From: Astrobacterium formosum
GTDB taxonomy: Bacteria > Pseudomonadota > Alphaproteobacteria > Rhizobiales > Xanthobacteraceae
DNA: 64,000 nt
Reading direction: 5' to 3'
Assembly: GCA_030848545.1 (NCBI GenBank)
Contig: JAVDCA010000008.1
Span: 173,791-237,790 of the forward strand
In this document: positions 8,541-17,724 of the stretch, piece after piece
Layout of the letters: each line of letters begins with the position of its first letter
Position numbering within the stretch: position 1 is the stretch's first letter
Translations under genes and position numbers: made by a program
Notes under the pieces: generated by a model
Database searches by the model: none
Seen by the model: only the letters and a program-made list of their open reading frames with translations
Told to the model about the DNA's origin: nothing

Positions 8541-8780
8541 GATATGTTTCCTTCCGTTGCGTTGACGTTGCGGTCTTTTCCTTCGTGACGTTTCGTCCCT
8601 GCGACGTTTCTTCTTGTTGGAGCATGATCCGATGAGGCGCGAGGCCGCTCTCCGCGGCCGCGTGGCCTCGGGGATCATCGAAGTCGGCTCGGGAATTTCG
8701 CTGTCGTCGTCTTCGATCGTGCGGACTGGCGATCTGGTCTCGGTGACCGGATCGGTGTCGCCCGCGATCGGCGGCCGCGC

Positions 8781-9800
8781 TCAGCCGTCCTTGTAATAGT
8801 AGCTGTAGCCGTTGATCGCCGGCGCGCCGCCGAGATGCGCATAGAGGATGCGCGATCCCGCGGGGAAGTATCCCTTACCCACGAGGTCGATCAGCCCCTG
8901 CATGGATTTGCCCTCATAGACCGGATCGGTGATCATCGCCTCGGTGCGGGCGGCGAGCCGGATCGCCGCGTTGGTCTCCGGCGAGGGCACGCCATAGGCC
9001 GGATAGGCGTAGTCGGGCAGGATGACGATCTCGTCCTCGCGGACCTTGCGCCCCAGGCCGACCAGGTCGGCGGTGCCGTCGACGATCTGGCGGACCTGCG
9101 CGCGGGTCTGCTGCGGCGTTGCCGAGGCGTCGATGCCGATCACCCGTTCGGCCCGATTCTGCGCCGCAAAACCGACGATCATCCCGGCCTGTGTCGACCC
9201 CGTCACCACGCACACGATGACGTAGTCGAAGGTGAAGCCGAGGTCCTGTTCCTGCCGGACGACTTCTTCGGCGAAGCCCACATAGCCGAGCCCGCCGAAC
9301 TTGTGCACCGAGGCGCCGGCCGGGATCGCATAGGGCTTGCCGCCGGCAGCCTCGACCGACAGGATGGCGTCTTTCCAGCTCTGGCGGATGCCGATGTCGA
9401 AGCCGTCCTCAACCAGCCGGCTGTCGGCACCCATGAGCCGCGTCAAAAGGATGTTGCCGACGCGGTCGTAAACCGCGTCGTGGTGCGGCACCCATTTTTC
9501 CTGCACGACCACGCACTTCATGCCGATCTTCGCGGCCGTCGCGGCGACCTGGCGCGTATGGTTCGACTGCACACCGCCGATCGACACCAGCGTGTCGGCT
9601 CCCGACGCGATGGCGTCGGGCACGATGTATTCGAGTTTCCTGAGCTTGTTGCCCCCCATGGCCAAGCCAGAATTGCAGTCGTCGCGCTTGGCGTAGATCT
9701 CGATTTGCCCGCCGAGCGCCGCCGACAGGCGCGGCAGGGGCTCGATCGGCGTCGGGCCGAAGGTGAGGGAATAGCGCGCAAACTTGGACAGGAGGGACAT
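8781..9800 (-). CDS. acdS: 1-aminocyclopropane-1-carboxylate deaminase
   Basis: A PLP enzyme of 339 residues that splits the ethylene precursor ACC into 2-oxobutanoate and ammonia; plant-associated bacteria use it to lower plant ethylene. PLP lysine is K52 in [17 protein letters not shown] (79-84) follows. The residues that separate true ACC deaminases from D-cysteine desulfhydrases are both present: Glu in VYEGKSM (E296) and Leu in AHLGG (L323), matching E295 and L322 of the Pseudomonas enzyme with an offset of one. The gene is divergent from an Lrp/AsnC regulator, the classical acdR-acdS arrangement. Confidence 0.95.
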   Translation of the reverse strand: MSLLSKFARYSLTFGPTPIEPLPRLSAALGGQIEIYAKRDDCNSGLAMGGNKLRKLEYIVPDAIASGADTLVSIGGVQSNHTRQVAATAAKIGMKCVVVQEKWVPHHDAVYDRVGNILLTRLMGADSRLVEDGFDIGIRQSWKDAILSVEAAGGKPYAIPAGASVHKFGGLGYVGFAEEVVRQEQDLGFTFDYVIVCVVTGSTQAGMIVGFAAQNRAERVIGIDASATPQQTRAQVRQIVDGTADLVGLGRKVREDEIVILPDYAYPAYGVPSPETNAAIRLAARTEAMITDPVYEGKSMQGLIDLVGKGYFPAGSRILYAHLGGAPAINGYSYYYKDG

Positions 9801-9929
9801 TGGGCCTCGCTCCGCTGGTATCTGATGGGGCGAAGCATAGGCAATCTTCGCTGAAAGGTGCTCTCCAAATTTGTCGTCAAACTTGCTATCTGGCGAGATC
9901 AATTGCAAAAATGGCGGGCATAACAGCCA
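9801..9929. promoter_or_regulatory. acdS-acdR divergent control region
   Basis: A 129-bp region between divergent starts, more A+T-rich than its surroundings. It contains the palindrome CAAATTTG (9866-9873), followed by GTCAAACTTG, and CAATTGCAAAAAT near the regulator start. Lrp-type sites are degenerate A/T-rich palindromes, so these are the best candidates for AcdR binding. Exact promoter elements are not clear. Confidence 0.5.
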
Positions 9930-10421
9930 ATGAGCAGTCTAAAAATGGAAGAATCTTCCGAGCCTGATCTGGACCGTATCGACCTCAACATCCTGCGTAT
10001 CCTGCAGGCGGAGGGACGGCTGTCCAATGCGGAACTGGCGATGCGCGTGAACGTCAGCGCCGCCACCTGCCACCGGCGCACGCAGCGGCTGTTCGAGGAA
10101 GGCTACATCACCGGCGTCCGGGCCGAGGTCGCGCCGGCGGCGGTCGGCCTCGGCGCGCTGGTGATGGTGGGCGTCGTGCTCGACCGCTCGACGCCGGACA
10201 GCTTTGCGGCCTTCGAGAAGGCGGTGCTCGCGATCAAGGATGTCCTCGACTGCAATCTGGTCGCCGGCGACTTCGATTACCTGCTCAAGATCCGTGTGCG
10301 CGACATGGTGGATTTCAACAAGCTGCACGGCCAGACCCTGATCGCCCTGCCGGGGGTGCGGCAGACCCGCACTTTCTTCGTCATGAAGGAGGTCAAGGAG
10401 AACGCGCGGCTGGCGTTCTGA
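9930..10421 (+). CDS. acdR: Lrp/AsnC-family regulator, AcdR-like
   Basis: A 163-residue feast/famine regulator. The N-terminal helix-turn-helix spans [20 protein letters not shown] and continues through [19 protein letters not shown]; the C-terminal RAM domain (about 80-155) binds ligand and mediates oligomers. Divergent transcription from acdS matches known AcdR genes, which activate acdS when ACC is present. The ribosome site is weak; a second ATG five codons in is possible. Its last 22 codons are repeated as an orphan copy at 13827-13892. Confidence 0.88.
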   Translation: MSSLKMEESSEPDLDRIDLNILRILQAEGRLSNAELAMRVNVSAATCHRRTQRLFEEGYITGVRAEVAPAAVGLGALVMVGVVLDRSTPDSFAAFEKAVLAIKDVLDCNLVAGDFDYLLKIRVRDMVDFNKLHGQTLIALPGVRQTRTFFVMKEVKENARLAF

Positions 10422-10531
10422 GGGAGCAATGGCGTCAAGTCCGTATTGTTTGGCGGACAGGCGTTAGCACGCTCGTATCCGGGGCGAATAGAACGACGGC
10501 CGCGAGGAACGCGAAAACGCAGGATTGCACC

Positions 10532-10933
10532 ATGACTCCGAAAGAGGGCGAAGACCTCATCCGCCAAATGCTGGCGGAGTTCACGAATTTCGACGCGCCC
10601 GTCGCCCGGCTCAGGGCCCTCGTAACGCCTGATTATCGGCAGAAGGTCGATGGCAGAGAGCTCGACCTTGCGGCATTTCTCGATCATGCGCTCGCGCTCC
10701 GTTCAGCCCTGACCAGGTTGCACATCGACATCGAGCACATCGTCAGCGATGGGGTGGCTGCGGCAACCGTCCATGTGGCTCGCGCGACGAAACGCTCGGG
10801 CGAACGGGTCGAGATGAAGGTGGTGGCTTTCTATTTGTTCCGTGATGGACGCGTCAGCCTGGTCGATGAACTCTCGCATCTCGTTCATGGCCGCGAGGCG
10901 GACGAGACCCTCGGCTCGACCGTCACGTCATGA
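10532..10933 (+). CDS. NTF2-like / SnoaL-like small protein
   Basis: A 133-residue protein with the look of the NTF2-like alpha+beta cone fold: an N-terminal helix (EDLIRQMLAEFTNF), then a motif VTPDYRQKVDGRELDLAAFLDHA, and alternating beta strands with VEMKVVAFYLFRDGRVSLVDEL, typical of SnoaL-type proteins. No catalytic residues can be named. It stands alone after acdR, 110 bp away. It may be an enzyme or a ligand-binding protein; function unknown. Confidence 0.65.
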   Translation: MTPKEGEDLIRQMLAEFTNFDAPVARLRALVTPDYRQKVDGRELDLAAFLDHALALRSALTRLHIDIEHIVSDGVAAATVHVARATKRSGERVEMKVVAFYLFRDGRVSLVDELSHLVHGREADETLGSTVTS

Positions 10934-11392
10934 AGTTGCCGGGTTGAGAGCGCGTCGCGCGAACGCGCCATGAAACGGAGCCGGTGCCCCACAATTTAGT
11001 TGTGACGTCCGTGGCATATCGGTCCCGCCGGGGCGGTTCTTGGAAACGGCTTCTTTGGGTCGGCCACCGCGATCGTCAGAACCGGTATGCGTGGCTTCAT
11101 CAGCTTCCTTCCATTCTCTTTGTAGAACGAAGATGACGCGGCTGGCGCGGCGACGTTGTGACGCATGGCATCCTGGGCTTTGCACCATATGCATCGGCCA
11201 GCGTCCTCGGCCGATCATCTCCGACGCATCGTCCGTACGATGCTGGCGCCGGCTCGACATGGTCGGCATTGAACTCCTGGAACTGCGCGCGGACTCTGGA
11301 CGCATCCGCGCGGGCTCGTCGGTCATCTGTGGCCAGAACGGCGGTTTTCGTCTGAATCACGCGGTCGCTGCGCCTCCCACCGCCGACGTCGG
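10934..11392. other. 459-bp stretch without a convincing gene
   Basis: Open frames exist on both strands but are Arg/Ser-rich, lack ribosome sites and show no family motifs. A less G+C-biased patch (around 10985-11015) and scrambled codon use suggest decayed sequence. It lies between two regions with duplication remnants, so it may be further debris. Confidence 0.5.
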
Positions 11393-12205
11393 TCACGACC
11401 GGCCGCAATGACGTTTCGCCATGTAGCGGCCCGGCGAGGTGCCGAGCGCCTTGCGGAACATGGTCACGAAGCTGGGCACGCTCTCGTAGCCGAGATCGGC
11501 CGCGACCGTTTGGATCGACGCGCCGCCGGCCAGCCACTTCACCGCCAGCACGACGCCGAGCTGCTGGCGCCAACGGCCGAAGCTCATGCCCGTCTCGCGG
11601 CCGATCAGGCGCTCCAGGGTCCGCTCGCTCATGCCCGCCCGTTTCGCCCAGGCGTGCAATGTTCCCCGGTCTGCGGGAGAGGCTATCATCTCGTCGACTA
11701 TCCCGCGCAATCGCGTATCCGCCGGCATGGGCAGGTGCAGGTCCTCGACCGGCGCCACCGCGATCTCGTCGAGCAGCACTGCCACCAGCCGCGAGTTGGC
11801 GCCGCCCTCCTCGTAGAGGGCAGGCAGGTTCGCCGAGCGGACCAGAAGCTCGCGCAAGAGCGGCGTCACCGCCACGGCGCAGCAGCCTTCGGGCAGGCCG
11901 CAGTTCACCGCCGGGTCGACGAAGGCGTTGTAGCCTTCGAGCGCGCCCGTCGCCGTTACGTTGTGCAGCGCGCCGCCGGGTATCCAGACGGCGCTGCGCG
12001 GCGGCACGATCCACAACCCGCCTTCCACCTCGCAGCTGAGCGCGCCTCGCTGCACAAACAAGAGCTGGCCCTTCCTGTGACGGTGAAAGTCGAGCTCGAT
12101 CCGACCCACGTCCGCCGTCGCAAAGCCGAAGGTCACGACCGGTCGGGGAAACTCGTCCGGATTGGTCCATTCGGAGTCGTCGGGAGGGGCGTTCAGGATG
12201 GGCAT
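11393..12205 (-). CDS. AraC-family regulator with cupin sensor domain
   Basis: A 270-residue regulator. The N-terminal half is a cupin-type sensor (FHRHRKGQLLFVQRGALSCE, then PPRSAVWIPGG). The C-terminal third holds the two AraC helix-turn-helix units: LHAWAKRAGMSERTLERL and IQTVAADLGYESVPSFVTMF, ending ALGTSPGRYM. It is divergent from methyltransferase copy B and the following flavoprotein gene (150 bp apart), so these are its likely targets. The similar element upstream of copy A could extend the regulon. The inducer is unknown. Confidence 0.9.
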   Translation of the reverse strand: MPILNAPPDDSEWTNPDEFPRPVVTFGFATADVGRIELDFHRHRKGQLLFVQRGALSCEVEGGLWIVPPRSAVWIPGGALHNVTATGALEGYNAFVDPAVNCGLPEGCCAVAVTPLLRELLVRSANLPALYEEGGANSRLVAVLLDEIAVAPVEDLHLPMPADTRLRGIVDEMIASPADRGTLHAWAKRAGMSERTLERLIGRETGMSFGRWRQQLGVVLAVKWLAGGASIQTVAADLGYESVPSFVTMFRKALGTSPGRYMAKRHCGRS

Positions 12206-12248
12206 GTCTGCCTAGGGAACCTTAGTGACGTCGCGTTTGGCGTGAATG

Positions 12249-12321
12249 GATAATAATTTGTCCAGATTTCGGAATGACGCCAATCGCCGTTCTCCTTATC
12301 GGATCGGGACGGCCTCGTCGA
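12249..12321 (+). promoter_or_regulatory. upstream element shared with methyltransferase copy A
   Basis: Counterpart of the element at 4750-4820, sharing GTCCAGATTTCG, TGACGCCAAT, GTTCTCC, ATCGG and GTCGAGGC in the same order. Just before it is an A/T-rich GATAATAATT. It sits between the AraC gene and the methyltransferase, where both promoters must lie. Confidence 0.5.
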
Positions 12322-12355
12322 GGCCGACGGCTTCCGCGATCGGGAAAGGAATATC

Positions 12356-13051
12356 GTGAACACATTGACGAGCGAGCGTGTCGCCGCAGTCTTGGAGCGC
12401 CTCCATCGCGAGAGCGAGGCCGCGGACCGCGAGCGTATGGAGACCTTCATGGCGGCCATGGCAGCCTCCGGCGCCACACCGGAGCAGGCGGCCGCCGAGA
12501 TCATCGCCAGTGAACGGGCGGACTATCGGGCCGTCTATCGCGGTTATGCGGGCAATTTCCTCGCCGTCTCGCCGGCTTATGGCCGCTTCCTCTACATGAT
12601 CGCGCTCGCCTGCAAGGCGAGGCGGATCGTCGAGTTCGGCACCTCGATGGGGATATCGACCATCCATCTCGCCGCGGCGCTGCGGGACAATGGCGGCGGG
12701 CAACTCATCGGCTCCGAACTGGAACCCGGTAAAGTGGCGCGGGCACGAGCCAATCTCGCCACGGCGGGCCTCGCCGATCTGGTCGATGTCCGCGAAGGCG
12801 ACGCGCTCGAGACGCTCCGGGATGTCGGCGGCGAGGTCGACATGCTGCTGATCGACGGCGCGTTCGCCCTCTACCTGCCGGTGCTCAAGCTGATCGAGCC
12901 GCGGCTCAGGCCAGGCGCCGTAGTTCTGGGCGAGAACGCCTTCGCGCCGGACTACCTGGACTACGTGCGCAATCCCGCCAACGGCTACGACTCGCAATCG
13001 CTGCCGGTCGACGAAGGGCGCGGCAACGAGTTCACCGTGAGGGTCGCATGA
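12356..13051 (+). CDS. class I SAM-dependent O-methyltransferase, copy B
   Basis: A 231-residue paralogue of the enzyme at 4854-5549, also with a GTG start (AAAGGAA upstream). Motif I is VEFGTSMGIST, then GSELEP and DGAF. Differences from copy A are mostly conservative and cluster in the N-terminal 25 residues and in surface positions, so both copies look functional. Its stop overlaps the start of a siderophore-interacting-type flavoprotein gene, forming an operon under the divergent AraC gene. Copy A lacks that partner. Confidence 0.88.
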   Translation: MNTLTSERVAAVLERLHRESEAADRERMETFMAAMAASGATPEQAAAEIIASERADYRAVYRGYAGNFLAVSPAYGRFLYMIALACKARRIVEFGTSMGISTIHLAAALRDNGGGQLIGSELEPGKVARARANLATAGLADLVDVREGDALETLRDVGGEVDMLLIDGAFALYLPVLKLIEPRLRPGAVVLGENAFAPDYLDYVRNPANGYDSQSLPVDEGRGNEFTVRVA

Positions 13052-13797
13052 TGCTCGCGATGGCTTCGTCCGAACGCTCTGCCACCAAGGCATCCGGTCG
13101 GTTGGGCAGGGCTTTGCTGCGTCTCTTGATGAAGCGCGCGGCCGTCGTCGCGGTGGAGCGACTGGCCGATCGTTTCCGGTTGATCACGCTCGAAGGCGCG
13201 GCGCTCGCCGGCGTCACCTGGACGCCCGGACAGAAAATCCAGATCGCCATGGGCTCGGCGTTCGTTGCGCGGACCTACACACCGATCACGTGGGACGCGG
13301 ACGCCGGCCGCACCTGCGTTCTCGGCTGTGTGCACGGCAACGGACCCGGCAGCGCTTGGGTTGGCTGGGTCGAACCCGGCGATGAATGCCACATCTTCGG
13401 TCCACGCACCTCGCTGGACGCTCGCCGTCTGGCCGGATCGCTCGCCGTCTTCGGCGACGAGACCTCGATCGGGCTCGCGGCGGCGCTGGCGGTCCAGGAC
13501 AAGACTCGTTCCATCACATGCCATTTCGAGGTCGCCGATGTGGAGAGCGGCAGAAAGGTCGTGCAACAACTCGGGTTCGACAACGCCGTGCTGTTCGCCA
13601 AGCGGGCGGATGATGCGCATCTCCAGGAGATGGAGGCGGCACTGCCGGCCCTCGTCGCCGCTGGCGCCTCGTTCGTGTTGACTGGCAAGGCCGGAACCAT
13701 CCAAAGGCTCCGGCGCAGCCTGAGGCAGCAGGCAGTCGCCGCGCCGCGAATCGTCACCAAGGCTTATTGGGCGCCCGGAAAGACCGGCCTCGATTGA
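13048..13797 (+). CDS. siderophore-interacting protein family flavoprotein
   Basis: A 249-residue FAD/NAD(P)-binding reductase of the SIP family, related to ferric-siderophore reductases. The FAD motif RTYTP (75-79) closes the N-terminal beta-barrel (about 32-130). The NAD(P)-binding half follows, with GDETSIGLAAALAVQ, and a C-terminal segment AYWAPGKTG. It overlaps methyltransferase copy B by 4 bp. A ferric reductase role is known for the family; pairing with a methyltransferase instead of siderophore genes suggests another electron acceptor, which is inference. Confidence 0.8.
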   Translation: MMLAMASSERSATKASGRLGRALLRLLMKRAAVVAVERLADRFRLITLEGAALAGVTWTPGQKIQIAMGSAFVARTYTPITWDADAGRTCVLGCVHGNGPGSAWVGWVEPGDECHIFGPRTSLDARRLAGSLAVFGDETSIGLAAALAVQDKTRSITCHFEVADVESGRKVVQQLGFDNAVLFAKRADDAHLQEMEAALPALVAAGASFVLTGKAGTIQRLRRSLRQQAVAAPRIVTKAYWAPGKTGLD

Positions 13798-13826
13798 GAG
13801 CCACGGACGCCGACCTGGATAGTCCG

Positions 13827-13892
13827 GGGGTGCGGAAGACCCCCGCTTTCTTCGTCATGAAGGAGGTCAAGGAGAACGCGCGTCTGGCGTTC
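13827..13892 (+). pseudogene. orphan copy of the acdR 3' end
   Basis: 66 bp that encode [22 protein letters not shown], matching the last 22 residues of the regulator ending at 10421. Base for base I count four mismatches in 66. There is no helix-turn-helix region upstream and the stop codon is replaced by read-through, so it is a fragment, not a gene. It lies between the flavoprotein gene and the aldo/keto reductase gene. Confidence 0.8.
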
Positions 13893-14065
13893 TGGAACGC
13901 GTCTCGGCGATCCGGACTGTCGAGGCGTCCGCAACGCAGGACGGCTCTGCCGACGGCGGGCTTGATCTTCGAGGTCGATACGACCACTTTTCCGAGCGCA
14001 CGCCTCTCGATGCCGGTCATGCCCGTCGGGGGAGCGTTGCGGTCGGTGTCGACCCGGGAGTTCAC

Positions 14066-14896
14066 GTGACCCAACAGCCCCTTCTTACGCTCAACGACGG
14101 CCACACCATGCCGCAGTTCGGTCTCGGAGTGTGGCAAGCCCCCAATGACAAGGTGGGCGAGGCCGTCCGCACCGCCATCGCGGCCGGTTACCGGCTCGTC
14201 GACACGGCGGCCATCTATGAGAACGAGACCGGGGTGGGCGACGGGCTGCGCGGCGCCGATGTGGCGCGTGGCGACATCTTTCTCACCACGAAGTTGTGGA
14301 ACGCGGCGCAAGGCTACGATTCGACCCTGCGGGCGTTCGATGAAAGCCTGGCGCGGCTCCGCGTCGACTATGTGGACCTTTATCTGATCCACTGGCCGGC
14401 GCCGCGTCGCGACCTCTATGTGGACACCTGGCGCGCGTTCGTCCGGCTCAGGCAGGAGGGCAGGGCGCGCTCCATCGGGGTCTCCAACTTCTGCCCCGAG
14501 CATCTTGACCGCGTGGTCGGCGAAACCGGCGTGGTGCCGGCCGTGAACCAGATCGAGCTGCATCCGCGCTTCCAGCAGAGCACGCTGCGCGCCGCCGACG
14601 CCACCCACGGCATCGTCACCCAGTCCTGGAGCCCGCTCGGACGTGGCCGGCTCCTCGACGATCCGGCGATCGTCGCCATTGCGGCCAAGCATGGCCGCAC
14701 GCCGGCGCAGGTCATCATTCGATGGCATCTCGATAACGGCCTCGCGGTCATTCCGAAATCGGTGACGCCGGAGCGCATCCGCGAGAACTTCGACGTCTTC
14801 GCCTTCAAGCTCGACACCGACGACCTCGCGGCGATCGCCCGCCTCGACGATCCGGCCGGCCGCATCGGCCCCGACCCGCTGACGGCAGCGTTCTGA
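14066..14896 (+). CDS. aldo/keto reductase, 2,5-diketo-D-gluconate reductase-like
   Basis: A 276-residue NADPH-dependent reductase with a (beta/alpha)8 barrel. The catalytic tetrad is visible: D46 and Y51 (LVDTAAIYENE), K76 (LTTKLWN), H109 (YLIHWP). The NADP-binding tail has IPKSVTPERIREN. The GTG start has GGGAG six bases upstream. Family members reduce 2,5-diketogluconate, methylglyoxal and similar carbonyls; the actual substrate is not evident. It follows the acdR fragment and precedes the fabF-like gene by 205 bp. Confidence 0.9.
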   Translation: MTQQPLLTLNDGHTMPQFGLGVWQAPNDKVGEAVRTAIAAGYRLVDTAAIYENETGVGDGLRGADVARGDIFLTTKLWNAAQGYDSTLRAFDESLARLRVDYVDLYLIHWPAPRRDLYVDTWRAFVRLRQEGRARSIGVSNFCPEHLDRVVGETGVVPAVNQIELHPRFQQSTLRAADATHGIVTQSWSPLGRGRLLDDPAIVAIAAKHGRTPAQVIIRWHLDNGLAVIPKSVTPERIRENFDVFAFKLDTDDLAAIARLDDPAGRIGPDPLTAAF

Positions 14897-15101
14897 TGTG
14901 CATCTGCCGGTGCGCGCCCGCGGCGCGACCGGCCGTCCGCTCGATCCCGTGATGGTCGACGCCGCGGCGCTGTCGCCCATCGCGCCGGCAGGCGTCGCTC
15001 TGGTGCCGGGGCCATGCGCCAGTAACGACATGCGGGCGCGCCGTTCGGCATCGCGGGCGTTGCGTCCCCTTGAACCTGTCGATCAGCATGAGGAGTACGC
15101 C

Positions 15102-16367
15102 ATGGGTCGGATCGTCGTTACCGGGATGGGCGTGGTGTCGCCCTTGGGATGCGGAGTCGAAGCGGTCTGGCCTCGTCTGTTGGCGGGACGTTCGGGCCTG
15201 CGCCGACTGCCCGATTGGGCGGCGACGCTGCCGTCGCGGGTTGCCGGCGTCGTGCCCGACACGGCGGACGATCCCGAGGCGGGGTTCGACGCCGCGTCGG
15301 TGGCGACTCCCAAGGAACAGCGCAAGATGGACCGGTTCATTTTGTTCGCCTTGGCGGCGGCCGGCGAGGCGATTGCCCAGGCCGGATGGACGCCCGCCGA
15401 CGCTCACGCGACCGAGCGAACCGCCACCGTCATCGCGTCCGGGATCGGCGGTTTTCCGGCCATCGCCGAGGCGGTGCGCACGACCGACCAGCGCGGCGTC
15501 CGCCGGCTGTCGCCCTTCACCGTGCCCTCGTTCCTGCCCAATCTCGCCGCCGGCCATGTCAGCATCCGCCACCAATTCAAGGGTCCGATCGGCACCCCGG
15601 TGACGGCCTGCGCCGCGAGCGTGCAGGCGATCGGCGATGCCGCCCGCCTGATCCGCTCGGGAGAGGCCGACATCGCGGTCTGCGGTGGCGCCGAAGCGTG
15701 CATTGATCTCGTCAGCCTCGGCGGCTTCGCGGCGGCGCGCGCCTTGTCGACCGGCTTCAACGATACCCCCGAGCGCGCCTCGCGCCCCTTCGACCGGGCC
15801 CGCGACGGTTTCGTCATGGGCGAGGGCGCCGGCATGCTGGTGATCGAGGATCTTGTCCATGCGCAGGCCCGCGGCGCCGTGCCGATCGCCGAACTCGTCG
15901 GCTACGGCACCAGTGCCGACGCCCACCACATCACCGCCGGCCCGGAGGACGGCGACGGTGCGCGGCGGGCCATGGAAGCGGCGTTGCGGCGGGCGGCGCT
16001 CGCGCCTGCCGACGTCCGCCATCTCAATGCCCACTCGACCTCGACGCCGGTCGGCGACCGCGGCGAGCTCGAAGCCATCAAGACGGTGTTCGGCCGCGAC
16101 GGCGCCATCGCGGTGAGCGCCACCAAGTCGGCGACCGGTCATCTCCTCGGCGCGGCGGGCGGCCTGGAGGCGATCTTCACCATCCTGGCGCTGCGCGACC
16201 AGGTGGCGCCGCCGACCCTCAATCTCGTCGAGCCCGACCGGGCCGCGGACGGCGTCGATGTCGTCGCCGGTACGGCCCGGTCAATGGCCATGGAATATGC
16301 CATCTCCAACGGCTTTGGGTTCGGCGGCGTCAATGCCAGCGTTGTGTTCCGGCGCTGGCAGTCGTGA
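15102..16367 (+). CDS. beta-ketoacyl-ACP synthase II type (FabF-like)
   Basis: A 421-residue condensing enzyme that extends acyl-ACP with malonyl-ACP. The Cys-His-His triad is present: C170 in VTACAASVQAIG, H311 in NAHSTSTPVGD, H347 in KSATGHLLGAAG. The C-terminal GFGFGGVNAS is also conserved. AGGAG before the ATG fixes the start. No acyl carrier protein or other fatty-acid gene is adjacent, and the copy stands alone, so it may be an accessory synthase for special lipids instead of the housekeeping fabF. The symbol is therefore left blank. Confidence 0.92.
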   Translation: MGRIVVTGMGVVSPLGCGVEAVWPRLLAGRSGLRRLPDWAATLPSRVAGVVPDTADDPEAGFDAASVATPKEQRKMDRFILFALAAAGEAIAQAGWTPADAHATERTATVIASGIGGFPAIAEAVRTTDQRGVRRLSPFTVPSFLPNLAAGHVSIRHQFKGPIGTPVTACAASVQAIGDAARLIRSGEADIAVCGGAEACIDLVSLGGFAAARALSTGFNDTPERASRPFDRARDGFVMGEGAGMLVIEDLVHAQARGAVPIAELVGYGTSADAHHITAGPEDGDGARRAMEAALRRAALAPADVRHLNAHSTSTPVGDRGELEAIKTVFGRDGAIAVSATKSATGHLLGAAGGLEAIFTILALRDQVAPPTLNLVEPDRAADGVDVVAGTARSMAMEYAISNGFGFGGVNASVVFRRWQS

Positions 16368-16392
16368 CCCGCACGCACGAAGCTGACAGGTG

Positions 16393-16421
16393 TTGACACG
16401 CTCTGCCCGTTACGGTTTAGT
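16393..16421 (+). promoter_or_regulatory. candidate sigma-70 promoter
   Basis: TTGACA (16393-16398), a 17-bp spacer and TTTAGT (16416-16421). It is followed by an A/T-rich stretch and lies 77 bp before the GH18-like gene start. This is one of the few consensus-like -35 boxes in the window. Confidence 0.5.
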
Positions 16422-16497
16422 TTTATAGAAATAATACACAGAAGTTGTATTTTCCAGCGACGTGGCGGTAATCCGCCTCGGCGCCAAAGGGGGGATC

Positions 16498-17688
16498 ATG
16501 ACCATCAACACCAGGATCTATGCCGGCGGGGCGATTTCCTTCGGCGGCCAGCCGGCGATCGACGATCTCATCGCCGCCGGCTATTCGGCCGTAATCGTGT
16601 GGTCGGTGCATGTGGCGAGCGACGGCACGCTGGCGCTCAACAACACCCAGATCGTCGCCAACGGCGTCTACCAGGAGGCCCAGCCGATGGATCTGCCGTC
16701 CCGGCTGGCGCAACTGCGCAAGGCCGGTGTGCAGGTCATCTTTTCGGTCGGCTCCGGCGGCGTCTCCGACTATCAGCACATCGGCGCGCTGCTCGCCAAG
16801 GGTTCGGGGCCGGGCACGCCGCTCTACGACAATTTCGCCGCCCTCAAGGCCGCCATGGTGGCCGGCGGCGGCGATATCGATGCCATCGATTTCGACAATG
16901 AAGACGACATGCAGACGTCGATCATGGTCGGCTTCGGCGAGATGCTGGCGGCGATCGGCTATGCCAGCGTGACGTTCTGCCCGTATTTTCTCGATCAGGT
17001 GTGGACCGACACCTATACGCAGCTGCTCCAGCAGTGCGGCTCGGGATTCGTCAGCGCGATCCATCTGCAATGCTATTCGGGCGGCGCGGGCCAGTCGCCC
17101 GATCCGTGGGGCGACGTCATCGCCAAGGCGGGCGGCAACACCCTGCTGATCCCCGGCCTCGCCACCAACCAGGCCGGCGCCGGCCCTTGGTGGGATAACG
17201 GCGCGCCCGGCACCAGCGTGGTCAAGACGCCGAACGTCGCCATGTACGGCCAGGCGGACTGGTCGACGATGCTGCGCCAGGGTAATTATCCGAGCGCCGA
17301 CGCCGCCATGCAGGCGACGCTCGGCGGCGAGACCTTCTTCTTCTATTGCCGCAACTATCTCGATCTCGGTCCCGGCAAGCAGTTCCAGACGGGCGACGCG
17401 GTCTATTTCGCCGGCATTCCGTGGTGGGGCTCGGCGCCGCAATGCGACGCCTATGCGCTCAGCGGCGGCTGCCGCAACATCTACAATGACGGTGGCGCCT
17501 GTCCGTCCGACCTGCAGTCGCAATACGCCGCCTGGAAGAAGGGCAAGCACCCGCCCGACGGCGGCTTTATCTGGCTCTACGACTCGGTGGTGAACTGCCT
17601 GTTGTCGGGCTGCTGCGGCGGCAGCGAGACGGCGCCGACGACCACCGCGAAGGACTATCGCCTCGCCATCACCAACGGCCTGAGCTGA
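16498..17688 (+). CDS. GH18-like TIM-barrel protein, no signal peptide
   Basis: A 396-residue protein that I assign to the chitinase/GH18-like fold with care. It has an early beta strand TRIYAGGAISF, then GVQVIFSVGSGG (strand 3 of GH18 often reads KxxxSxGG), and DAIDFDNE (128-135), an exact match to the DxxDxDxE catalytic motif with E135 as proton donor. LQCYSGGAG and FIWLYDS follow at strand positions. There is no signal peptide, odd for a chitinase; eight Cys in the last 90 residues hint at disulfides or metal. A run of G before the ATG serves as ribosome site. Substrate unknown; a degenerate or non-chitin role is possible. Confidence 0.65.
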   Translation: MTINTRIYAGGAISFGGQPAIDDLIAAGYSAVIVWSVHVASDGTLALNNTQIVANGVYQEAQPMDLPSRLAQLRKAGVQVIFSVGSGGVSDYQHIGALLAKGSGPGTPLYDNFAALKAAMVAGGGDIDAIDFDNEDDMQTSIMVGFGEMLAAIGYASVTFCPYFLDQVWTDTYTQLLQQCGSGFVSAIHLQCYSGGAGQSPDPWGDVIAKAGGNTLLIPGLATNQAGAGPWWDNGAPGTSVVKTPNVAMYGQADWSTMLRQGNYPSADAAMQATLGGETFFFYCRNYLDLGPGKQFQTGDAVYFAGIPWWGSAPQCDAYALSGGCRNIYNDGGACPSDLQSQYAAWKKGKHPPDGGFIWLYDSVVNCLLSGCCGGSETAPTTTAKDYRLAITNGLS

Positions 17689-17724
17689 CGGCCCGAGTCG
17701 CCGCGGCCTTGGCGTCGCCGGCGA

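Noticed and set aside
10928..11326. Possible 132-residue gene on the minus strand
   Set aside because: Met/Arg/Ser-rich, no ribosome site, no motif, and overlapping equally poor frames on the other strand.
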